Origin: Fagopyrum homotropicum | Taxonomy: Eukaryota > Streptophyta > Magnoliopsida > Caryophyllales > Polygonaceae | Direction of reading: 5' to 3' | Length of the DNA: 64,000 nt | Assembly: GCA_033239125.1 (NCBI GenBank) | Contig: BSWB01000002.1 | Location: forward strand, 81,030,560-81,094,559 | Shown here: piece after piece, positions 21,494 to 33,154 of the stretch | Numbering within the stretch: position 1 is the first letter of the stretch | How the letters are laid out: every line of letters begins with the position of its first letter | Position numbers and translations under genes: made by a program | The notes under the pieces: model-generated | What the model was told of the DNA's origin: nothing | The model's input: the letters and a program-made list of their open reading frames with translations, nothing else | The model's database searches: none

Positions 21494-23516
21494 GTGTAGG
21501 AGCCTTAGTCTTCTAGGGATCCCGCACCTGCGCCTCAGCTGAGACGTAAGTGTTGAGCCTATGTTGAGCCACCCCAAAGCCCTGTGATCCGCCCCCAGCC
21601 CCCTGTTGGCCGCCCTTGCGGCTCATGGATCCGCCCCTACGGTTTCCTGCGGCTGCAACCACCTTTGTTGACCCTTTGACCCGTGTTTTACCCTATAATC
21701 CTATATAAGTTTCCTCATTCATTCTGGGTGAGGGTTTCCATCTTCTCCCAGCTTCATTCCCTTCCTCACGTTCTTCTCCTCTTCTCCTTCTTCCTTTGAT
21801 CTTCTTCATGGTTCCTTTGATCTTGCAAGAGTTTTGAGTGAGTTTTGATGTTGATGATGATGAAGAGTGTTGATGATGTGTTGTGAGAGCTAGCTGAGTT
21901 GTGTGTGAATCCTTCCCCTCTCTTAGTGGTAGTTGTGGTAAGATCTTTCCTCTTCTTCTTCTTCTTTCTTTCTTAATTTCTTCTTTCCTTCTTTTTAAGC
22001 TTAGGAATCCACAAGCTAGGCTTGTGTTGGATCTTCTTGGACATGTATTGATGATCATATGTATGTATATATGTAGAAGGTCGAGTGAAAGATCACAAAG
22101 AAGCTTAGGAATGAAGAAGGTCGAGTGAAAGATCGAAGGGATTGCTTTTTCTAGATGGTAAAGAAATGAAGAAGCTTAGGAATCCACAAGCTTAGGAATC
22201 CACAAGCTAGGCTTGTGTTGAACCCTTCCCCTCTCTTAGTGGCAATTGTTTTCTGGATGGTAAAGAAATGAAGAAGGTCGAGTAAAAGATTGAAGAGAAG
22301 TCGGAGATTGCTTTTTGCACAGACAGCCGCCCCTGCGCCACCTAGAGCCTCCCTTGCACCGATGTGTCGCCGCCCCTGCGCCTCCCAGTGCTTCGCCCCT
22401 ACACCTTCCTATCATGCAAGTGCGTATTGTGCAGGACCTACCTAGGATGGTATGGATGCTTTCCTTTCCTAGTATGAGTGGCTTAGAGGCATGCTAGGTA
22501 TGAGAGTGAGTTGAGGATATCGTGATGTTGTATATACTAGTTATGGCTTTAAGGTTTAGTATATATTTGAGATAATGTCTTAGGCATTTGTGAGTTATGA
22601 TGGGATATCGAAGTATGGATTTAAGTTATGGTTTGAGGATGGTATAGGGTTTAGGAGGTGGAATCTCCTAACCTTGGGACGGTTTTTGATATTGTTGTGC
22701 TTTGCTGATGCAGGCACTAATCGTTTCTCCGAGGGGAATTTGTGACCAGTTGAACGGATTACGTTTGAGACATGTAAGTCCTTGGGACATACTTAGCGAA
22801 CAGTTATAGGTTTGACTGTGTGTTGCGATGGTGTGTGTGCATATATATGTATGTTGCATTTTTAACCTAACCGGACTAGGATGACCCTACATGCATATTA
22901 ATTGGCCCAAGTGTATGATAACGGGTTGTGAGAACTTGTCTAACCCAGAATTGGGTGGTTGGGGGGTTCTCTGCGACCAGTCCTCCAGGTGGTGATGATT
23001 GACACCATTACAAACCTGAGGGGAAACGGGGACAGAGGCGGAAGAGTTTTACTCCCCGTATCACAAGGAATGAATTAGTAATGGTATAACTTTAATAAAG
23101 ATGATAAATGGATATGTGGGTGTGCATAGCATGATGTGATGTGTTGATGTGTTATATGTGTTACTGCTTCAATCTTATCTATGATTTTTTAACTAATGGT
23201 TTCATACCGTGTTGAAGATGATCTACAAGTTATGAAGTCTATAGAGTGAGTCGGATAGGTGATCAGCCGAGGGCTTTCATATACTAGGTTGTGTGTGGGT
23301 TTTTGGGGTGTTTTGTACTCATATATTTATGGTTTGCCGTTTTGTACTCGGCTATGATGTTGTAAACCTTTTGATTGTACAGTTTTATGTATTTGGTTTT
23401 AATCTATATGTGCCTTGTTGTAAGATCCAGTAAACTTGTTGTCGGGCTAGGGTCAGGATCCATTGTGATTTCCTAACCTAGTAGCGCCCTGAGTCCCGCA
23501 AATTTGGGGTGTTACA
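21494..23516 (+). repeat. Element A 5' LTR
   Basis: It begins TGTAGGAGCC and ends GGTGTTACA, and it aligns with 29103-30957. It contains GC-rich motifs near the start (21530-21650) and at 22320-22410, a TATA box at 21701, and a CTT-rich tract at 21940-21980. The block around 22080-22290 has locally repeated segments (gaagaaggtcgagt and aatccacaagct), which explain why it is longer than the 3' LTR. Confidence 0.92.
21701..21710 (+). promoter_or_regulatory. LTR TATA box
   Basis: The sequence CTATATAAGT is preserved at the equivalent place in the 3' LTR (29278-29286), downstream of the GC-rich motif cluster. It is the likely core promoter of the element's RNA. Confidence 0.65.
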
Positions 23517-23520
23517 AAGT

Positions 23521-23532
23521 TGATATCAGAGC
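23521..23532 (+). promoter_or_regulatory. Element A primer-binding site
   Basis: TGATATCAGAGC differs by one base from the tRNA-Met site and lies four bases after the LTR end. The leader that follows has the AACCCGAAAGGGG block at 23595-23607, shared with copy B and the LARD. Confidence 0.9.
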
Positions 23533-23696
23533 TTAGGCTGACAACAATGACACTTGCAATCTGCAATAAAATTCGAATAGATAAATAACCAAAACCCGAA
23601 AGGGGTTTGACTTTTGAAAAGGATTTTGGTTTTGAAAAGAGTACAACTGTTTTTGGATAGTGTGTACGGGAAGCCATCACCATTCTAAGGATCTCG

Positions 23697-23699
<3 letters not shown>

Positions 23700-23766
<67 letters not shown>
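23700..23766. repeat. (TA)n microsatellite
   Basis: About 33 uninterrupted TA dinucleotides lie in the leader of element A, just before Gag. Confidence 0.97.
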
Positions 23767-23768
<2 letters not shown>

Positions 23769-23816
23769 GTGATGTTGTGTTTGCATGTTGGATTAAGTAT
23801 TATAGCCTTATAAGTT

Positions 23817-24960
23817 AGGACGCGGTAGAGGTAGACCACCTCTGCCTCCAGTAGCGATAGGTGAGGGACGAGTCCCCATTGCTGATCCGTGTGCAGCAGA
23901 GGACGTACCCGAGGAGGTTGAGAGTGTCGTTCTTGAGACTAGGAGTGGTGTGGCTAGGAGATAGAGATCTCAGCGAGTCTAGTCAGATGACTCAGATCAT
24001 GTCTCTATGAGGGGACCAGAGTTCCGCGCGTACATCAGGCGAGTTGAGGAGGCTGCTAGAGCGGGTAGACGTGCCTCAGATTTTCCAGCACAGGTGGGAT
24101 CTTCTGAGATGTCCCAAGGAGCTACTCAGGTGCCAGTTACAACGGCACATGCTGCTGAGGTTGCTAGAGCTCCAAAGGAGTATAGAGGGCCTCGACCAGA
24201 CACTTGGTTGAAGGCATTCCATCAGATGGGAGTACCACCTTTCTCATGGAAGGTAGGATTGGAGACTGTGGTTTGGATTGGACATGTAGACTCAGCTCTT
24301 GAGTCTATCAAATGTCCAAAGGACAAACGGATAGAGTTAGTACAGACTCTATTTTGTGACCTATCTCAGTAATGGTGGAGGACCATGCGGGTTCGAGCCA
24401 CTAGCTATGACTAGATGAGGAGCATGATTAGAGAGCGTTTCTGTCCTCCTTCATTGAGGAGGGAGAAACTGCAAGATTTTGTTGAGGCAGGCTTCGAGGA
24501 TATGTTGATAGATGATGTCATCAGTCATTTCTAGGAGGAGCAGGCATTACTAGGTCCAGCTGCACCTTTTGAGGACCAGAACGTGTATTTGTTCTTCTGT
24601 CGACCGAGGGAGTGTACACGTTCTTACATGGTGGGTTTTCATTGTGAGTCTCTGACAAACTACTAGGACAGAGCCTCAGCTTACAAGCATGAGCGGGCTA
24701 GTCAGAGGAGGACTTCTCAAACGGGACGGTCTAAGAAGAGACAATGTACAAGACATACTAGTGCAAGAGCATCTGGATACGGGCGAGGCCAAACTCAAGG
24801 CCACTCGAGTTATCCAGTATTTGCACAGACTTTTGAGAGGGGCCGGCAGTGTTACAACTACGGAGGGTCAGGGCATTTTCGAGCTCATTGCCCTAGAGCG
24901 CCAATGACTTCCTTCTCTTGCGGGAAGCCAAGACATAGGGATACGTTTTTCCTTCAAGGC
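23817..24960 (+). pseudogene. Element A Gag
   Basis: The N-terminus is arginine-glycine rich (GRGRPPLPPVAIGEGRVPIA), followed at 24007 by GPEFRAYIRRVEEAARAGRR, and then the capsid region (GPRPDTWLKAFHQMGVPPF) in the frame ending at 24372. The remaining capsid can be followed only through TAG or TAA stops, for example at 24370, 24413, 24532 and 24664. Two zinc knuckles at about 24849-24945 read CYNYGGSGHFRAHC and SFSCGKPRHRDTF; the first has tyrosine for its second cysteine and the second is missing two ligands. In the family Gag packages the RNA. This copy cannot. Confidence 0.82.
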
Positions 24961-25099
24961 AAGGTGTCATCACATCTGGGTTCTTCCCCTACTGGTGCAG
25001 TAGGAGGTGGGCAGAGGCCGCCTTAGTACCAGACACAAGGACAACAAAGAGTCCTAGATTATCCTACTACTCAAGGTTCTGCTCCAAGACCGAGTAATG

Positions 25100-25560
25100 G
25101 CAGAGGTCGAGATGGTGGTGCTAGTGACACTTGCGGAGCTAGAGGTAGAGTTTTTGAGTTGAGGAGCGTTGAGGAGCCGCCAGCACCAGCTGCTACAGGT
25201 ACCATTCTGATTGATGGTTTACCTGTTAGAGTTTTGTTTAATACGGGTGTTACGCACTCTTTCATTCTGATGCATGCGTTGATAGACTAACCTTAGATAC
25301 GGTTGAGGGTAGACCTTTCTTGATAGGGTTACCAGATAGGGGTCGGGTTAGAGGTATCCGAGAGGTACACGGTTGTCATATACATTTAGGAAACCGCGAT
25401 TTGGTTGTGGACTTCTTTGTCATGTCGGTGGTGGATGAGGAAGTTATTTTGGATATGGATTGGATGGATAGACATCGTGGTGTGTTAGATGTTGGTAGGA
25501 AGACCGTGACGGTCTCTACCAAGTCGGGTCAGATAGAGATTTTCCGAGGCTAGGACCTTG
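25100..25560 (+). pseudogene. Element A protease
   Basis: The segment encodes ATGTILIDGLPVRVLFNTGV, then THSFI and, after a stop, a second half with VDFFVMSVVDEEVILDMDWM and HRGVLDVGRKTVTVST. In the family the catalytic loop is D-S/T-G; here the aspartate codon has become AAT (25240-25242), giving NTG, so the enzyme would be inactive even without the stops. It lies between Gag and RT, as expected. Confidence 0.83.
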
Positions 25561-25719
25561 GAAAGTCGGGCATGGTTATTAGTGCAGTACGAGCAGCAAG
25601 ATTGATAGCACAATGATGTGATGCCTTTTGGTGTTATGCCATGAAGGAGAGCGAGAGTCTTGCGTTAGAGGACATCCTAGTGGTTTGTGAGTTTCTGGAT
25701 GTGTTTGCTGAGCCACCCA

Positions 25720-26960
25720 GTTTGCTGCCTCTGAGCAGTGTAGATTTCGGTATCGAGTTGGAGCTTGGTACGAGACCAATCTCGAAGGCCCCATACCGTA
25801 TGGCGCCTACGAGTTGTTAGAGATGAAGAAGCAACTCGAGGAGTTGGATGAGAAGGGCTTTATCTGCCCTAGCGTATCCCCGTAGGGAGCACCTATCCTC
25901 TTCGTGCGGAAGAAGGACGGATCGTTGAGATTGTGTATCGACTACAAAGAGTTGAACAAGGTGACCATCAAGAACAAGTATCCATTGCCTCGCATCGATG
26001 ACTTGTTAGATCAGCTTCACGGAGTGGTTGTGTTCTCCAAGATTGACTTGCGTTCAAGATATCACCAGTTGAGAGTGAGAGAGGAAGACGTGCACAAGAC
26101 GGCATTTCGGACCCGATATGGACACTACGAGTTTGTAGTGATGCCATTTAGGCTCACGAATGCCCCATCAGCTTTCATGGAGTTGATGAACAACATCTTC
26201 ATCGACATCCTGGATCAGTTTGTAGTGGTCTTCATAGACAATATCCTGGTGTACTCTCGTAGTAGAGAAGAACAAGTAGGACATCTGAGGACAATTTTCC
26301 GAGATAGAGAATTGTATGCCAACTTCTCTAAGTATGAGTTATGGATGGCAGAGGTAGCATTTTTGAGCCATGTTGTTTCCGCCAACGGGATTAAGGTTGA
26401 TTCGGCGAAGATCGAGTCTTTAGCAGCATGGACGACACTGACGAACTTCAAGGAAGTATGCAGATTCCTTGGCCTAGCCGGTTATTACCGACGGTTTGTG
26501 GACGGATTCTTTGTGATTGCCCGTCCACTTACCAGCTTGTTGAGGAAGAATACCCGGTTTGTATGATCCGAGCCATGTACTCAGAGTTTTAAGGAGTTGA
26601 AGAGACGTCTGACTTCCGCTCCCATCTTAGCGCAGCCGGAGGGCACAAATGACTTTGTAGTCTATAGTGACGCGTCCAAGATAGGCTTGGGATGTGTTTT
26701 GATGTAGCGTGGTCGAGTGATAGCCTATGCGTCTAGATATCTGAAGACGTATGCGGAGAACTACCTAGTTTATGATCTGGAGTTGGTAGCGGTAGTTCAT
26801 TCACTGAAGATCTGGACATTACCTGTATGGCACTACATGCCAAATCTTCACGGACCATAGGAGTTTAAAGTATATTTTCAAGTAGCGGGAATTGAATAAC
26901 CGCTAGTGTAGATGTCTTGAGTTGATCAAGGACTTTGACCTTGAGATTTTGTACCATCCA
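25720..26960 (+). pseudogene. Element A reverse transcriptase and RNase H
   Basis: The N-terminal RT is recognisable from about 25720, with a TAG replacing tryptophan in the SPWGAP block near 25883. The frame 25904-26566 holds LRLCIDYKELNKVTIKNKYP, KIDLRSRYHQLRV and the active-site block VFIDNILVYSRS, where the second aspartate of the usual FIDD has become asparagine (26240-26242). GLAGYYRRFV and RPLTSLLRK follow. RNase H starts near 26640 (DFVVYSDASKIGLGCVL) and soon meets a TAG in place of glutamine at 26705, then a disrupted end. This is a dead polymerase. Confidence 0.9.
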
Positions 26961-27179
26961 AGGAAGGAGAAAGTTGTCGTCGGCGTCTTGAGAAGGAAGA
27001 CTCCTCGAGAGAAGGCGATTTCGAGACTGACAGTTCAACTACAGTTGCAGAGAGATCTAGCATGACTGGAGATGGACATCCAGTTTCTTGATAAGGATGC
27101 CCAGTTGTCTAGCTTCGAGGTTCTTCTTGATCTATTGGGTGAGATCCAATAGAAACAGAAGACCTGCCCAACGATAATG

Positions 27180-28130
27180 AGCATACGAGATAGGATGTCA
27201 CATGGTGAGGAACTACAGTTCTCAATAGGAGCATATGGAATGATGAGATGCCGCGACCGCGTTTGTGTACCCGCTGATGCAGAGCTGAGACAAAGCATTT
27301 TAAAGAAGGCTCACTCCACACCTTACTCAGTACACTCATGTGCGAGTAAGATGTATCAAGATGTGAAATGTTCATACTAGTGGGGAGGGTTGAAACCCGA
27401 TGTGGCCAGATTTGTGGCTCAGTGTGCGACCTGTCAACAGGTCAAGATAGAACATTGCAGACCAGGAGGAGAGCTCCACCCACTGCTAGTACCGCAGTGG
27501 AAGTGATAGGATATCTCCATGGACTTCATGAGACGATTGAGGTCGAGCATGAGTTTTGATGCTACTTGGGTTGTAGTGGACAGACTGAAGAAGACGGCAC
27601 GTTTCATCCCTATCAAGGAAACGTGGCCAGTGAGCAGATTAGTTGAGGAGTTACTAGACAGATAGTGAGGCTCCATGGTGTGCCGAGGATGATCGTCTCA
27701 AATCGAGATGAGCGATTTACCTTGAGATTTTGGCAGCAGATTCAGACTGCTTTGGGTACGAGTCTACACTTTATGATTGTGTTTCATCCTCGGACAGATG
27801 ATCAGTTTGAAAGGACCATTCAGACGCTGGAGGATATGTTGCGAGCATGTGTGTTGGACTAGGGACATGGATGGTCAGATTACCTCCCATTGGTTGAGTT
27901 CTCGTATAACAACAGCTAGTATGCATCGATTGGGATGGCCCCATAGGAGGTACTGTATGGGCGTAGATGTTGTATGCCATTATGCTGGGAGGAGCCTAGT
28001 AGTGTCAGTGGTTTAGCGCCGGAGCAGATTCCGGAAAATATGGCTCGAGTAGCGCTGATCAGAGAGAGGATGTTGGTTGCTCAGAGTTGCCAAAAGTCAT
28101 ATGCAAACAAGAGGCGTTGACCTCTAGAGT
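27180..28130 (+). pseudogene. Element A integrase
   Basis: The zinc-binding N-terminus (MYQDVK, then a stop in place of the first tryptophan, GGLKP and CATCQQVKIEHC) lies at 27350-27470. The core shows MDFMRRL (first Asp), a SNRDERF block at about 27698, and the FERTIQTLEDMLRACVLD block with the catalytic glutamate near 27808. Asparagine replaces aspartate in the SDRD block just before the second catalytic residue. Stops at 27859, 27917 and 27946, among others, break the rest up to VLVAQS at about 28070. In the family this enzyme inserts the DNA copy. Confidence 0.86.
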
Positions 28131-28591
28131 TCAGAGTTGGACCTCATGTCTGGCTGAGAGTATCTCCGACGCATGGCGTCAAACGTTTTGGCATAAAGGG
28201 GAAGCTGTGTCCCCGATATGTAGGTCCTTTTGAGATTCTGGATAGAGTTGGGAGAGCAGCGTACAGATTGGCTTTGCCACCGAGGTTAGAGGGTGTTCAC
28301 CCTGTATTTCATGTGTCTCAATTGAGGGAGTACATACTAGATCCGAGACACATCGTCAACTATGATGACTTAGTGGTTGAGCCGGACCACACCTTTGTTG
28401 AGCACCCGATTGTAGTCCTAGAACAAGGTGTTAGACGCCTGCGTTCGAAGGACATTCCTATATTGAGAATACAGTGGTCTAGACGAGGACCTAATGAGGC
28501 TACATGGGAGACGGAGGATAGTATCCAGCGGAACTATCTAGAGTTCTATACCAAGATAGATGCACATGTAGGATCCACGAGTAGATCTTAG
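28131..28591 (+). pseudogene. Element A integrase tail and chromodomain
   Basis: The stretch GPHVWLRVSPTHGVKRFGIK is followed by a P-R-Y-V-G-P-F-EI block. The open frame 28268-28591 then carries LPPRLEGVHPVFHVSQLREY and a chromodomain with PILRIQWSRRGPNEATWETE. The aromatic-cage-like W residues and the terminal YLEFY are kept. Chromodomains of this type guide integration to modified chromatin. This is the best-kept part of the polyprotein. Confidence 0.88.
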
Positions 28592-28706
28592 TGCTATCTT
28601 GGTGAGTGTATGTTATGTGTTTATGTGATATGATGTGTTTCGTTCTAGTTGTGATGTGTATATACGATCTTATTAGATCTTGTTTGCTAGCGTGTGATGT
28701 GTTATA

Positions 28707-28992
28707 GTTGGGGATGGTTCTTTCCTCCTTGCTATGGTGATATAATTAGGATTAGCTAGAGATGGTTATTCCTCAATGCTATTGTTTATAGACATAGTTT
28801 GAGTGGAGATGGTCTTCCTCCACACTCTTGCGTTATGAGTGCGGTTTGGCCGGAGATGGTTTTCCTCCATGCCATTGTGATGTGGTTATGGGTTGGCTAG
28901 AGATGGTTTACCTCTATGCTTTGTTTAGTAGTGTGATTGTGTTGTTGGAGTAGATGATTCCTCCATGCTGTGCTTTGAGGTTATAGACTGTT
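28707..28992 (+). repeat. Tandem hairpin-like repeats in the element A 3' untranslated region
   Basis: Six degenerate units of about 48 bp each contain (g)gagatggt...cctcc(a)tgc. Examples start at about 28710, 28759, 28806, 28853, 28901 and 28948. In each, the 5' GGAGATGG and the 3' CCTCC could pair over a loop of a few bases. Copy B keeps two to three such units at 46097-46202. No protein is encoded. Confidence 0.75.
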
Positions 28993-29088
28993 ATAGGTTG
29001 ATACCTCCGATGGAGTGTATGTGTATACCTCGGCGTATGGTCCGAGAGGATTTGGGAATTGTTCAAGTTTCGGGATGAAATTTGTTTT

Positions 29089-29102
29089 TAGGGGGGGTGT
29101 GA
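29089..29102 (+). promoter_or_regulatory. Element A polypurine tract
   Basis: TAGGGGGGGTGTGA immediately precedes the 3' LTR and is preceded by gtttcgggatgaaatttg, which is also found (reversed) beside the LARD tract. Confidence 0.88.
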
Positions 29103-30957
29103 TGTAAGAGCCTTAGTCTTCTAGGGATCCCGTACTTGTGCCTCAGCTGAGACGCAAGTGTTGAGCCGCCCCCAACGCCCTGTTGGTTGCCCTTGCAGCT
29201 CAAGGATCCGCCCCTGCGATTTCCTGCGGCTGCAACCACCTTTGTTGACCCTTTGAACCGTGTTTTACCCTATCTTCCTATATAAGTTTCCTCATTCCTT
29301 CTGGGTGAGGGATCCATCTTCTCCCAGCTTCATTCCCTTCCCCACGTTCTTCTCCTCTTCTCCTTCTTCCTTTGATCTTCTTCTTGGTTCCTTTGATCTT
29401 GCAAGAATTTTGAGTGAGTTTTGATGTTGATGTTGATGAAGAGTGTTGATGTTGTGATATGAGAGCCAGTTGAGTTGTGTGTGAATCATTCCCCTATGTT
29501 AGTGGCAGTTGTGGTAAAATCTTTCCTCTTCTTCTTCTTCTTCTTCTTCTTCTTCTTCTTCTTCTTCTTCTTCTTCTTTCTTTCTTTCTTTCTTTCTTCT
29601 TTTCTTCTTTCCTTCTTCTTAAGTTTATGAATCCACAAGCTAGGCTTGTGTTGGATCTTCCTGAACATGTATTGATGATCATATGTATGTATATATGTAT
29701 TTGGTTGATTGCTGGATGGTGAAGAAATGAAGAAGGTCGAGTAAAGATCGAAGAGAAGTCGGAGATTGCTTTGTGCACAGACAGCGGCCCCTGCGCCACT
29801 AGGAGCCTCCCCTGCGTCTCCTAGTGCTTCGCCCCTATGCCTTCCTGTCACTCAGGTACGTCTTGTGCAGGACCTACCTAGGGTTGTATGGGTCCTTTCC
29901 TTTCCTAGTATGAGTGGCTTAGAGGCATGCTAGGTATGAGAGTGAGTTGAGGATATCGTGATGTTGTATATGTCGGTTATGACTTTAAGGTTTAGTATGT
30001 GTTTGAGATAATGCCTTAGGCATTTGAGAGAGATGATGGATATCGAAGTTTGGATTCGCGTTATGGTTTGAGGATGATTATAGGGTTTAAGAGGTGGAAT
30101 CTCCAAACCTTGGGACGGTGTTTGATATTGTTGTGCTTTGCTAATGTAGGTACTGCTCGTTTCCCCGAGGGGAAACTGTGACCACTTGATACGGATTACA
30201 TTTGAGACAGGTAAGTCCTTGGGACTTACTTTGCGAGCAATTATGAGTTTGAGTGTGTGCTGTGGTGGTGTGTGTGCATATGTATGTTGCACTTATAACC
30301 TAACTGGACTATGATGACCATACATGCATATTAATTGGCCCAAGTGTATGATAACGGGTTGTGAGAACTTGTCTAACCCAGAATTGGGTGGTTGGGGGGT
30401 TCTCTGCGACCAGTCCTCCAGGTGGTGATGATTGACACCATTACAAACCTGAGGGGAAACGGGGACAGAGGCGGGAGAGTTTTACTCCCCGTATCACAAG
30501 GAATGAATTAGTAATGGTATAACTTTAATAAAGATGATAAATGGATATGTGAGTGTTCATAGCATGATGTGATGTGTTGATGTGTTATATGTGCTACTGA
30601 TTCATTCTTATCTATGATCTGTTAGCTAACGGTTTCATACCGTGTTGTAGATGATCTGCATGTTAGGAAGAATTCAGAGTGAGTCGGATGGGTGATCAGC
30701 CGAGGGCTTCCGTACACTAGGTTGTGCCTGTATTTTCGGGGTGTTTTGTACTCAGATATTTATGGTTTGCCGTTTTGTACTCAGTTATGATGTTGTAAAC
30801 CTTTTGATATATATATTATGCAGTTTTATGTATTTGATTTTAATCTATTTGTGCCTTGTTGTAAGATCCAGTGAACCTGGTGTTAGGCTAAGGTCATGAT
30901 CCATTGTGAGATCCTATCCCAGTAGCGCCCCGAGTCCCGCGGATTTGGGATGTTACA
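29103..30957 (+). repeat. Element A 3' LTR
   Basis: It begins TGTAAGAGCC and ends ATGTTACA. It aligns with the 5' LTR, with a TATA box at 29278 and a long CTT run at 29526. Substitutions throughout show that the insertion is not recent. The poly-lysine and poly-arginine frames on the other strand are read-outs of the CTT run, not genes. Confidence 0.92.
29526..29600. repeat. (CTT)n / (CTTT)n microsatellite
   Basis: About 17 CTT units are followed by about six TTTC units, expanded from the shorter CTT tract at 21940-21980 in the 5' LTR of the same element. Confidence 0.95.
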
Positions 30958-30962
30958 CCGCG

Positions 30963-31340
30963 GGCGCGGATCTTGGAGCCGCAGGACGATTTATTGCAAA
31001 ACAATCCATCTTTAACTTAGCCGCGGGGGCGGCTTGCAAGTGCTACGGGGCAGCATCTTTAATGTTCTGGGAATGTCTGACGCTTGATCTTCTGACGTTT
31101 CTATCGTTTAGGCTCCTCAGGTCCGTAGGCAAGAGGCACGGGGGCGCTGGCTTTCGTCTTCAGGTGGTGTCACCGTGGGCGGGTCAATTATGTTGCGGGG
31201 GCGGTGGCATGCTTTCTCTTGGGCACGGGCGAGGCACAGGGTGCGGCGTAGGGAGCGTCGGTCACCGTTGGGGCGACGACATATTGCCGCGGGGCGGCTG
31301 AGCGACGGAACATCGTCTTGGTTGTCTTCTTTGATCTTCA
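30963..31340. other. GC-rich transposon-like flank of element A
   Basis: This is unusually GC-rich for the window, with ccgcgggggcggc, tgcgggggcgg and ccgcggggcggc repeats of the same style as the LTR motifs here. It is probably part of an older LTR into which element A inserted. Frames on both strands are low-complexity and not credible. Confidence 0.5.
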
Positions 31341-33150
31341 TTCTCTTCTAAGTGTTGATAAACCCTTTGATATCTTCATTATGGACTTCCTCATCTGGAT
31401 TTACATAATAGCAACAATAAACAATTAATGTACTCTAATAACATGCGTATTCTACTTAGATATGATAATGATTTCGTCACCCACGCGCACACACACACAC
31501 TCATATATATATATTATCATCACAAAAGACCATCTAATAAGTGTATAAGTGACGTACTTAATCCCACTTGAAAAAGGGGGTTGTACTTCACTTAAGCTTT
31601 GTCTTTACCCTTTTATCCAAATAGATGAAGTACCTAGAATATCCAACTAGACATATTATAATCCAACATCCAAACTCATAAATCATAACATGTGATATTG
31701 TCCAACAAAGGCTTTAAGAATACTCACGTATTAACGATGGAACGAAAGTCGATCGACGCTTGTCGAACTTCGACTTGAGCTTAAATCTTATTTGAAAGTG
31801 CTTTCGAACCTAAACCATAACAACTATACAAGTTTAACTCCATTTCTTAATTTGGGACATAATACGTAATATATATAAATATAGTTTAAGTCTTGTAATT
31901 ATAAACTTCGGTTAAAAATCGTAAATATATTTTCTAGGGGCAAAAATGCAAATCCAGAAGTTTGAGACCTTTCTGTAAATATAAAACACAACCAAAATTT
32001 ATAAATAATTTTCCAGGGGCATATTTGCAAAGTTGGAAAATATGGACCATTTGCATAAATAAAGTTTGGGCCATTTTTTACAAATACTAAATCAAAGGAA
32101 AAAAACTATTAAAATACAAAGTATATGCCATAAACTATAAATAAAACATGGGTGATTCTGTGTAAGATACCCTTAAATATGGGAGGCCCAACCGTAAATA
32201 ATCGGAAAAGGTTGAAGACATAACCCGGTCGTCGCCGCTCTTCTTCCTCGGAAGCAACGGCACTAAAAGATTCTTTTGGCGGTGCTAGGGCAGGCGGCAA
32301 CGGAGGCTACCCGTGGTGCTCGACGGAAAGGGACCGTGACGACAGAGAGATCAATAGAAGGAGAGATCGAGAACGTGTGTGTGTGTTTTGCTTCGGCTGG
32401 GAGAAAGAGAGGTCGCTCGAGGGAGAGAAGGAAGACGGAGGAAACAAAAAAGGCTACTGAAAGTGGTAGCTGAAGGAGAAATAGAGGAGGAGATTGAAGG
32501 CCGGTTAGAGAGAATGTGCCCATGAGTCAAGCTAGGATAGTTGTGTAGGGGTACGTAAGCGGCTCGGGCAACTGGTTCAAGGTGTTGCCGGGAGCTAGAA
32601 GCTAACTTGGGAAGGGGCAACTAGAAGACGAGTAGGGAGGGTTATCCGTTAGCACCAAGTAGCCACGACTGACACCAGGTGATAAGGCAACAACACCAGT
32701 AGGAGGAAAACGTCATCAATTGGTCAGGAAGGAAAGAAAGAAAGATAGAAAGAACGAAATCAAGCAAAAAAAAGAAAGAAAGAAAAAGGAAAAGGAAAAA
32801 GAAAAGGAAAAAATAATAATAAAAAAGTCGTATAAAAAATATCCGTAACGAATGTTTCAGATCGAAAATTTTTTGAAATTTTATTATAAAATACATACGG
32901 AAAATATATGTATAAAATATATACTCGTAATGTATAATTTACGATATACCCCATATTTTTTACCACTTTCATTTAATGGTAGGTAAAACTAATTAACCCT
33001 TATATTTAAAAAAAATGTTTGTTGTTTGTTATTTGTTATTTAAGTGTAAGTTTTAATTTTTAAAAACTGAATCTGTTTTTTTTATTTTCTTTTATTAATT
33101 TTTTTTATCTTTTATATTTTCTTTATTTTTTTATTTATTTTCTGGAATGA
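31341..33150. other. No gene recognised
   Basis: AT-rich sequence with short simple repeats (a CA run at 31488-31498, a purine tract at 32725-32815). Two copies of a phrase like caggggcatatttgcaaa...gaccatttgcataaat lie at 31935-32070. Bases 32210-32600 are more GC-rich, with GA-rich tracts, but have no recognisable domain on either strand. Confidence 0.5.
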
Positions 33151-33154
33151 AGAA

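Larger units (their letters stand above)
21494..30957 (+). mobile_element. Chromovirus copy A (Ty3, Tekay/Del-like), complete but decayed
   Basis: LTRs at 21494-23516 and 29103-30957 both run TG...TGTTACA. The target duplication CCGCG at 21489-21493 and 30958-30962 is exact. From left to right the interior has a tRNA-Met primer site, Gag with two zinc knuckles, protease, RT, RNase H, integrase, chromodomain and polypurine tract. This is the order of plant chromoviruses. All reading frames are broken by stops, mostly TAG, and key catalytic residues are lost, so the copy is dead. I infer the Tekay/Del lineage from the RT and chromodomain style. Confidence 0.92.

Noticed and set aside
29486..29851. 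Lysine- and arginine-rich minus-strand frames
   Set aside because: They are read-outs of the CTT microsatellite in an LTR.
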